A stretch of DNA of 20,103 nucleotides. Source: Bacillota bacterium. GTDB lineage: Bacteria; Bacillota; Clostridia; Oscillospirales; Ruminococcaceae. Position 1 is the first letter of the stretch; every line of letters begins with the position of its first letter. Positions 14,996 to 20,103 of the stretch are shown in pieces. The notes under the pieces were generated by a model. That model saw only the letters and a program-made list of their open reading frames with translations. It ran no database searches and was not told the DNA's origin. A program made the position numbers and the translations under genes. The stretch is taken from the NCBI GenBank assembly GCA_023433405.1, contig JAEZCT010000009.1, positions 1 through 20,103 of the forward strand, given 5' to 3'.

Positions 14996-15021
14996 AATCG
15001 GATATTAGTATTAGTATAAAG
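14996..15021 (+). repeat. Dispersed repeat AATCGGATATTAGTAT, copy 3
   Basis: The same word as at 1079-1098 is found here, with the TTAGTAT unit doubled (ATTAGTATTAGTATAAAG). The doubled form matches the inverse ATTAGTATTAGC at the left end of the palindromic element in the trp leader. It directly abuts the bidirectional terminator. Confidence 0.7.
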
Positions 15022-15048
15022 CCCCCGCACCATCGGCGCGGGGGCTTT
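15018..15048. terminator. Bidirectional intrinsic terminator between convergent genes
   Basis: An 8-bp perfect GC stem, GCCCCCGC (15021-15028) with GCGGGGGC (15038-15045), has a 9-base loop. AAA before and TTTT after extend the stem or act as a U-tract on either strand. It lies between the serine hydrolase (plus) and livF (minus), whose stop codons flank it. Confidence 0.9.
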
Positions 15049-15057
15049 TGGCGGCAG

Positions 15058-15699
15058 CTAGCTCAAAACCCCGTTTGTCATAAGAACAGCGCGGTCACAT
15101 GCCGCGCGCAGCCCCTTTGCGTCCTCTCCCGAAACAAGCACCGTAAGCCCTTTTCCCCGCGCCGCCGCAATAAACCGGTACACCTCGCCGCACAGGGCGG
15201 GGGATAGCCCCATGGTTGGTTCATCCAGCATCAGAAGCACCGGGCGGCTCATCAGCGCGCGGGCAATGCTTAGCATTTGCTGCTGTCCCCCCGACAGCGA
15301 ACCGGCGGGTGACCGCCGCTTTTCGTGAAGCACCGGAAACATCTCATACGCTTTTTCAAGCTCCGTATACGGCTCGCCGCCGCGGGCATGAGCCCCTGCC
15401 AGCAGGTTCTCCTCCACCGTCATCAAGCCAAACACCCGTCTGCCCTCCGGCGCCAGGGCAAGCCCCAACCGCACGCGCACGGGTGCGGGCGCGGCTGTGA
15501 TATCCTCCCCCCTAAAAAAAACCGTTCCGCCGCTTACGGGTAAAATGCCGGCGGCGGTAAGCAGCAGGGTGCTTTTTCCCGCGCCGTTTACCCCAAGCAG
15601 CGCCACCGCCTCCCCCTGCGCCACGCTTAAATTTGCGCGGTGGATGGCTGTAACCTGTCCGTATTTAACACACAGGTCTTTCATGACCAGCAGTGCCAA
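15058..15699 (-). CDS. livF: Branched-chain amino acid-type ABC transporter ATPase LivF, short C-terminus
   Basis: 213-residue ATPase of a Liv/HAAT importer. Walker A GVNGAGKST, the Q-loop region APEGRRVFGLMTVEENL, signature LSGGQQQML, Walker B LLMLDEP and D-loop are all present. TTG at 15699 is the chosen start, because GGAGGT lies six bases upstream and it yields the normal LivF N-terminus. An ATG at 15729 would overlap livG and add an untypical segment, and an in-frame ATG at 15684 would cut into the first strand. LivF proteins are usually 230-240 residues. This one stops soon after the LMTNG strand, about 20 residues early and just before the terminator. The usual EQN near the H-loop position reads SGED. 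It may be a natural short form or slightly degenerate. Confidence 0.88.
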   Translation of the reverse strand: MALLVMKDLCVKYGQVTAIHRANLSVAQGEAVALLGVNGAGKSTLLLTAAGILPVSGGTVFFRGEDITAAPAPVRVRLGLALAPEGRRVFGLMTVEENLLAGAHARGGEPYTELEKAYEMFPVLHEKRRSPAGSLSGGQQQMLSIARALMSRPVLLMLDEPTMGLSPALCGEVYRFIAAARGKGLTVLVSGEDAKGLRAACDRAVLMTNGVLS

Positions 15700-15715
15700 G
15701 AAAATACCTCCCTCT

Positions 15716-16444
15716 TTATTCCTCCCCAAGTATCAGCTCTTTTACCCTTGTGTCGCACAGCACCGCGCGGGGACTGCCGCTTGCTATGACGAGTCCCTCA
15801 TCCATTGCATACAGCCGGTCGCTTTGCTCCCTTACAAATGACATATGGTGCTCAACAAAGAATATCGTCAAACCATACCGCCGCTTTAGCCCCGACAGCC
15901 GAAGGGAAAGCTCGGCGGTTTCCCCCTCGTTAAGCCCGGCGCAGGGCTCATCCAGAAATAACAGTCCCAGCCCGCTTGCCGCGACCGTTACAGCGCGCGC
16001 AAGCTCGGTGAGCTTGCGCGCGCCATACGGCAGGGAGCTGACAACCATGTCCGCGTAGCTGGTGAGTGACAGCTCCAAAAGCAGGCGGTCGGGGTCTATT
16101 TCTTTAATATTCATTGAATATATTGCGGCAAGTAAATTTTCTCGCGGGGTTAGCCCCTCAAACAACCGCAGGTTTTGAAAGGTTCGCCCTACGCCCAGCC
16201 GCGCAAGCCGGTATGGCCCCAAGACGTGCGCCGTCACCGCCTCTCCGGAGGGAAGTGTTACGGCGGCATACCCACTGTCGGGTCGCTCGTATGCCGTAAG
16301 CACCTGAAACAGCGTGGTTTTACCCGCCCCGTTGGAGCCGATTACCCCCACCGTCTCGCCTTTTTCTATAACCAGGGAAACGCCGCCCAGCGCCTTTACC
16401 CCGCCATAGCTTTTTTGAGCCTTGTCGCATAGCATCAGCGGCAT
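15716..16444 (-). CDS. livG: Branched-chain amino acid-type ABC transporter ATPase LivG
   Basis: 242-residue ATPase pairing with LivF on the cytoplasmic face of the LivHM channel. It shows Walker A GSNGAGKTT, GRTFQNLRLF with the Q-loop glutamine, Walker B LLFLDEPCAGLN, the switch histidine in VEHHMSFV and the usual IASGSP tail. The ABC signature, LPYGARKLTELARA, departs from the common LSYGQQRRLEIARA but keeps the Y-G and A-R-A frame. The ATG lies 5 bp after the livM stop, with GAGGT inside the livM end as ribosome site. Length is close to the family norm of about 250. Confidence 0.92.
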   Translation of the reverse strand: MPLMLCDKAQKSYGGVKALGGVSLVIEKGETVGVIGSNGAGKTTLFQVLTAYERPDSGYAAVTLPSGEAVTAHVLGPYRLARLGVGRTFQNLRLFEGLTPRENLLAAIYSMNIKEIDPDRLLLELSLTSYADMVVSSLPYGARKLTELARAVTVAASGLGLLFLDEPCAGLNEGETAELSLRLSGLKRRYGLTIFFVEHHMSFVREQSDRLYAMDEGLVIASGSPRAVLCDTRVKELILGEE

Positions 16445-16449
16445 TCCCG

Positions 16450-17343
16450 CTACCTCTTTTTCGTATATTTTATAATCGTATATACAATAAGTATCAGCGC
16501 ATAGGCAATCATTCGCAGGTTTGCGACGCTTTGCAGCATAGCGGCCAGCGCCTCAATTGCCATTGCCGCAAGCATGGGACCGATAATGCTGCCGGCGCCC
16601 CCTATCACCACCGCCGCAAGGATATCCACCGAACGGGCAAAGGTGAAATCCCGGGGGCTGATAAACCCCAGCAAGCCCGCATACATTCCCCCGGCAAGCC
16701 CTGTCATTGCCGCGCCAAGTGTAAAGGCCATCAGCTTGCCCGCCATGGGGTTCACTCCCACAGAGGCGGCGGCGGTTTCATCCTGCCCTACCGCCCGGCA
16801 GAGAAAGCCCCGGCGGGACCGCACAAACCACAGGGCACACCCCGCACAGCCCACCGCCGCAAAGTATGCCCCCACCGGGGAGGTAAAACGCGGAATGTCA
16901 AACATCCCGCCCGCCCCGCCCAAGGGCGCACAGTTTTCTAAAAGCACGCGGGTAATTTCACCCAGCCCCATTGTCGCCACCGCAAGGTAGTCGCCCCGCA
17001 GCCGCAACACCACCGCCCCCAGCAGCAGGGCAACCGCAGCGGCGCATACGCCGCCCAGCGCGGCTCCTGCCGCAATACCCAAGCTGCCCTGCCATGCGCG
17101 TGTGACGGCGGCACAGCTGTATGCCCCCGACGCCATAAACACCGCGTGACCCAGGCTGAGCTGCCCCGCCACCCCAACGCACAAATCCAGCCCGCAGGCC
17201 ATTATGGCGGCCAGAAGCATACGCGAGAGTACGGCCGAGGCATAGGCGTCGCGGTCAAACAGCAGCAGTAGGCAAAGCCCCGCGATACAGACCGCAAGTA
17301 TGGGAACACGCGTCATGCGCTGTCGCATCATGATAAACTCCAT
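16450..17343 (-). CDS. livM: Branched-chain amino acid-type ABC transporter permease LivM
   Basis: 297-residue inner-membrane permease, about eight to ten hydrophobic segments. The family signature GVAGQLSLGHAVFMASGAY lies near residues 57-75, and the conserved cytoplasmic segment follows later (RSRRGFLCRAVGQDETAAASVGVN). The end has the VVIGGAGSIIGPMLAA motif common to LivH and LivM. It pairs with LivH. Start: ATG at 17343 follows AGGA at 10 bases. An in-frame ATG at 17331 has GGAG six bases upstream and may be the true one. Unlike the tight livM-G-F junctions, it is separated from livH by 118 AT-rich bases. Confidence 0.92.
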   Translation of the reverse strand: MEFIMMRQRMTRVPILAVCIAGLCLLLLFDRDAYASAVLSRMLLAAIMACGLDLCVGVAGQLSLGHAVFMASGAYSCAAVTRAWQGSLGIAAGAALGGVCAAAVALLLGAVVLRLRGDYLAVATMGLGEITRVLLENCAPLGGAGGMFDIPRFTSPVGAYFAAVGCAGCALWFVRSRRGFLCRAVGQDETAAASVGVNPMAGKLMAFTLGAAMTGLAGGMYAGLLGFISPRDFTFARSVDILAAVVIGGAGSIIGPMLAAMAIEALAAMLQSVANLRMIAYALILIVYTIIKYTKKR

Positions 17344-17461
17344 ATCCGTTTTATCCTATACTATTTTTAAACGAAAAGTATAAAAATTAAGTAATACGCT
17401 TTTTTTGAGTGTTTGCGCGGTATTTTATATTAATTTTTGCACTTAAAAAGTAAACATAAAA
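17344..17461 (-). other. AT-rich livH-livM spacer
   Basis: 118 bp between livH and livM, far more AT-rich than its surroundings, with several TATA-like words (for example TATACT and TATAAA on the minus strand). An internal promoter for livMGF is possible, but no well-spaced -35/-10 pair stands out. No terminator-like hairpin was seen. Confidence 0.4.
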
Positions 17462-18325
17462 TTATGCCGCCTTTGAGCCTACAATCCCACCGGGGCGCAG
17501 CAGCAAAAAGCCAATGAGCAGGGCAAACGACGCCATATCCCTGGTTGCCGTGCCAAAGACCGCGCCCGCAAAGGCCTCGGCCAGCCCCAGGGCAAACCCA
17601 CCCAGCACCGCACCCGGCACACTGCCAATTCCGCCCACCACCGCCGCCGCAAAGGCCTTCAGCCCCGGCGACACCCCCATAAGCGGGGAGATGAGATACA
17701 TTGAGCCATACAGCGCGCCCGCCACCCCCGCAAGGGAGCAGCCGAGGATAAATGCAAGGCTGATGGCGCTTTGCTCCTCCATTCCGCACAGCCGTGCGGC
17801 CACACTATCCTCCGCCACGGCACGCATGGCGCGCCCCGACCGGGTTTTTAGCAGCACAAATTGCAGCCCCGCCGTAAACACCAGCCCCGTAACCAGCGTG
17901 ATGAGCTTGGATACGGGCAGGGCAATGCCCCCTAAGTGTACTACCCCCTGCCCGTCGGCGGCAGGATAGGCGCGCGCGCCGGCGCCAAAAATAAGCATCA
18001 TGGTATACTGCAAAAGCAGCGATACCCCAAGCGTTACCACCAAAACCGGCATACCCCGCACGCCGCGCAGCGGGCGGTAGCACAGCCGCTCGATAATAAG
18101 CCCAAGACCCGCGCACAGTGCGGCGGCAAGCAGCGCCGACAGCCAAAGCCCCGTATGTAACAAGGTGCTTGCCAGATACCCCGCGTATGCGCCAAACATC
18201 ATTACGTCACAATGCGCGAAGTTTACCAGCCGCAAAACCCCGAAAACGAGGGTGTAGCCCAGCGCAATCAGCGCGTATACCGCGCCTACGGATAGCCCCG
18301 ATATTAGCTGCTCTGCCCATAGCAC
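17462..18325 (-). CDS. livH: Branched-chain amino acid-type ABC transporter permease LivH
   Basis: 287-residue inner-membrane permease with about eight hydrophobic segments. The N-terminus has the family hallmark SVGAVYALIALGYTLVFGVL followed by VNFAHCDVMMFGAY. The cytoplasmic coupling segment KTRSGRAMRAVAEDSVAARLCGM is clear, and the C-terminal AAVVGGIGSVPGAVLGG matches the family. GTG at 18325 is preferred because GGGAGG lies ten bases upstream. A GTG at 18334 is only one base from that site. It lies 186 bp after the stop of the binding-protein gene, an unusually long gap for the family, and that gap contains a repeat. Confidence 0.92.
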   Translation of the reverse strand: MLWAEQLISGLSVGAVYALIALGYTLVFGVLRLVNFAHCDVMMFGAYAGYLASTLLHTGLWLSALLAAALCAGLGLIIERLCYRPLRGVRGMPVLVVTLGVSLLLQYTMMLIFGAGARAYPAADGQGVVHLGGIALPVSKLITLVTGLVFTAGLQFVLLKTRSGRAMRAVAEDSVAARLCGMEEQSAISLAFILGCSLAGVAGALYGSMYLISPLMGVSPGLKAFAAAVVGGIGSVPGAVLGGFALGLAEAFAGAVFGTATRDMASFALLIGFLLLRPGGIVGSKAA

Positions 18326-18434
18326 CGCCCGCACACCCTCCCAAGCACTTCGGCTCGTTTTCTATCGTTTCATGGCTTATTGGAGTATCCTACATCAGCA
18401 TTATAAACTTTGTAATTTAGTCGGCTTTCAAGTC

Positions 18435-18511
18435 CATCATCAAATTGTTGGAACGTCGGCACCCGCGCCGACAGGCGGCTTACTTTTATGGTGCTGGGTT
18501 ACGGGGGATAC
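18435..18511 (+). repeat. Short (internally deleted) copy of the long hairpin-rich repeat
   Basis: Bases 18435-18487 match the reverse complement of 20046-20098 at 52 of 53 positions. 18490-18511 (GGTGCTGGGTTACGGGGGAT and on) matches the complement of 19732-19754 with one change and one missing G. The middle of about 290 bases present in the long copy is missing, with the junction at a shared TACTTT. It contains GTCGGC-acccgc-GCCGAC, a 6-bp GC hairpin. The repeat ends exactly at the stop codon of the binding-protein gene. Confidence 0.88.
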
Positions 18512-19632
18512 TATTCTTCTCCCGCCGTGCTTCGCACGCCGTTTTGCAGCGCAATGATGTGGATTTGCTTCTGCGCATTGTGATTTTCATCGATCGTTAT
18601 ACTTCCTGTAATTCCGTTAAACTCAACCGTGCGGGCAAGCTGTGCGGCAATCTCCGCTGGGCTTACGCTTTTGCATCTGGCTGCGGCATCGGCGAACAGG
18701 CGGGCGCAATCATACCCAAGGGCGGCATAGGCAGGCGGGGATTCGCCAAAGGCTGCGTGATATGCCGCCGCAAACGCGCCCTGCCCCTCACTGCCGGGGT
18801 CATAGTGATTGGAATAGTAGATGTCACTCAGGTACGCCGGATTTCCAACCAGCGTATCCAGCGCGGGAGAATCGAAGGCATCGCCCGAGAGGATAGGCAC
18901 CGACATGCCCTGCTCGCCCAGCTGCCGAAGCACCAGCGCAGCCTCGGTATAGTAGGCGGGTAAAAACAGCACGTCAAACCGTCTGCCCTTTAGCTTTGCG
19001 AGAATACTCCCATAGTCTGTCTCGCCGCCGGTGTAATACTCCCGCGCCGCTATGGTACCCCCAAGCTGGGTAAAACGCGTTTCAAAGGCCTCGGACATCC
19101 CCCGGGCGTAGTCGCTGGAGGCTTCTATCATCAGTGCGGCGGAGGTAAACCCTCTGTGCGCAGCAAACTCCGCCATAGCGCCGCCCTGCATGGTATCGGT
19201 GTAGCAGATGCGGAACATGTTGTTTTGCTTTGCGGATTTTGGCACCAGCACATCGGCGGTGGCGGATGGCACAAGGATAGGCGCCGCGCATTCCGCCGAA
19301 AGAGAAGCCTTAACCCCGCCCGAGGTGGAAGGACCGATGATTGCAAGCACCTGATTTCGCGCGGAAAGCTTAATGGCGGCAAGGGCGGCCTCGGCGTTTT
19401 CAGATCGGTTATCGAGCACCCTCAGCTCAATCCTTTTTCCGTTTACTCCGCCATCTCTGTTAATCTCCTCCACCGCAAGGGTAATGCCCCGCAGCGTGGC
19501 CTGCCCGTACCATGCCAGCCTGCCCGTCAGCTCCAGGTTTACGCCAAGGGGCAGCGTGTTTTGCCGGTTATGGCAGGATGAGCCAACACATATGACCCCG
19601 CAAAGGAGAAAAACACATACAAAACGGCGCAA
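18511..19632 (-). CDS. livK: Liv-type substrate-binding lipoprotein
   Basis: 373-residue periplasmic-binding-fold protein (Peripla_BP_6/Leu-Ile-Val-binding type) delivering ligand to LivHMGF. A short signal peptide (MRRFV, then a hydrophobic core) ends in the lipobox GSSC with C20 as lipid anchor, as expected for a Gram-positive cell. The mature part begins PLGVNLELTG, then GQATLRGITLAVEEIN, GGVNGKRIEL and IIGPSTSGG, all typical. The ligand might be a branched-chain amino acid, another amino acid or an amide. The start is TTG at 19632, with GGGGGAGGG about ten bases upstream. No in-frame ATG suits the signal peptide. The gene is bracketed by inverted copies of one repeat. Confidence 0.9.
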   Translation of the reverse strand: MRRFVCVFLLCGVICVGSSCHNRQNTLPLGVNLELTGRLAWYGQATLRGITLAVEEINRDGGVNGKRIELRVLDNRSENAEAALAAIKLSARNQVLAIIGPSTSGGVKASLSAECAAPILVPSATADVLVPKSAKQNNMFRICYTDTMQGGAMAEFAAHRGFTSAALMIEASSDYARGMSEAFETRFTQLGGTIAAREYYTGGETDYGSILAKLKGRRFDVLFLPAYYTEAALVLRQLGEQGMSVPILSGDAFDSPALDTLVGNPAYLSDIYYSNHYDPGSEGQGAFAAAYHAAFGESPPAYAALGYDCARLFADAAARCKSVSPAEIAAQLARTVEFNGITGSITIDENHNAQKQIHIIALQNGVRSTAGEE

Positions 19633-19677
19633 CTCCGCTTTACCCTCCCCCGCAAGCTGTTTTTATTGTGTAAAGTC

Positions 19678-19707
19678 TTTATCCTTAACATGCCCCTTAT
19701 CGCGCAA
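19678..19707 (-). promoter_or_regulatory. Possible liv promoter overlapping a palindrome
   Basis: TTGCGC (complement of 19702-19707, 3/6) and GATAAA (complement of 19678-19683, 4/6) are 18 bases apart and about 45 bases upstream of the livK start. The -35 lies within a perfect 12-bp palindrome GCGCAATTGCGC (19702-19713), and a second one, CCATGCATGG (19713-19722), adjoins it. These could be operator sites, but both are short and may be chance. Confidence 0.35.
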
Positions 19708-19731
19708 TTGCGCCATGCATGGTCTATTGGC

Positions 19732-20103
19732 GTATCCCCCGTAACCCCGGCACCAAAGTAGCCTTGTGTGGCTAGTGTGGGAAAAAAGGAAGAACTACAG
19801 ACCAGGGCGAAATGCAAGGGCAAAATACGGGGGGCTACAGGATTTTGCCGAAGGGTAAAAATCATAAAGATTTTTTCGCAAAAAATTCTTTATGATTTTC
19901 GCAAGCGCGTAACGCAGCTACCCCACTGAGCTTTACGCGCTTGCGCCGAAGGTTCTTCGTCACAAGAGTCATGCTTCGTTTGCCCTTGCTTTGAGCTGGG
20001 TGCAGGGTGTCCCTGCTTCGCTTTTGCTTACTTTTCTCGAACAAGAAAAGTAAGCCGCCTGTCGGCGCGGGAGCCGACGTTCCAACAATTTGATGATGAT
20101 TCC
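19732..20103 (-). repeat. Long hairpin-rich intergenic repeat (full copy, reaches window edge)
   Basis: On the minus strand the repeat starts near 20098 with CATCATCAAATTGTTGG and ends at 19732 with GTTACGGGGGATAC. Those two ends are the parts shared with 18435-18511. Inside are four clear hairpins: GTCGGC/GCCGAC (20061-20078), a perfect 12-bp stem GCTTACTTTTCT (20026-20055), a perfect 13-bp stem CGCAAGCGCGTAA (19900-19945), and AAAATCATAAAGA plus a T6/A6 extension (19858-19899). A 60-codon minus-strand frame (19862-20044) runs through it, but it is basic and crosses the hairpins, so it is not called a gene. With 19633-19731 (promoter region), this accounts for the spacer upstream of livK. 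Confidence 0.8.

Noticed and set aside
19862..20044. 60-codon minus-strand frame inside the long repeat
   Set aside because: It is highly basic and runs through several strong hairpins of an intergenic repeat. No ribosome site was noted. It could be an annotation artefact seen in every repeat copy.

Overview
The window looks like a chromosomal segment of a fairly GC-rich Bacillota, most likely class Clostridia and possibly Oscillospirales-like. The evidence is a tryptophan T-box leader, purine-rich Shine-Dalgarno sites, TTG and GTG start codons, TTGACA-type promoters with 17-nt spacers, and a clostridial trp gene set. The taxonomic call is inference, since no rRNA or other marker gene is present.

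Layout. (1) 144-938, minus: a short QueG-like double [4Fe-4S] protein with its own promoter. It is followed by a 424-bp spacer with a three-copy tandem repeat, a dispersed 20-bp repeat and a hairpin. (2) 1363-9052, minus: a complete-looking tryptophan transcription unit. It comprises a promoter, a Trp-specific T-box with terminator, a palindromic MITE-like insertion, then trpE-trpG-trpD-trpC-aroF(DAHP synthase)-trpB-trpA. trpF is absent, and the DAHP synthase gene sits where trpF is often found. (3) 9172-11993, minus: a monocistronic GH94 glycoside phosphorylase with a good promoter. (4) 12155-14935, plus: a translationally coupled DNA-repair pair (O6-alkylguanine methyltransferase and an EndoIII-like HhH-GPD glycosylase without the lyase lysine), then a cytoplasmic class-C-like serine hydrolase. 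(5) 15018-15048: a strong bidirectional terminator between convergent genes. (6) 15058-19707, minus: a branched-chain-amino-acid-type ABC importer in the order substrate-binding lipoprotein, LivH, LivM, LivG, LivF.

How the genes work together. The T-box reads uncharged tRNA-Trp, so DAHP synthase (first step of aromatic synthesis) and all local trp enzymes should rise together when Trp-tRNA charging falls. The phosphoribosylanthranilate isomerase step must come from a gene elsewhere, such as an unlinked trpF or a bifunctional HisA/PriA. The alkyltransferase and glycosylase probably deal with alkylated bases. The Liv-type importer brings in an amino acid or similar small molecule.

Most unusual structure. 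The substrate-binding-protein gene is bracketed by inverted copies of one repeat family: a long, hairpin-rich copy (19732-20103, running to the window edge) upstream and an internally deleted copy (18435-18511) that abuts its stop codon. A second repeat family, marked by AATCGGATATTAGTAT, occurs as a near-complete palindromic element in the trp leader and as lone ends at two other intergenic sites. I saw no tRNA, rRNA, CRISPR array, transposase or phage gene.
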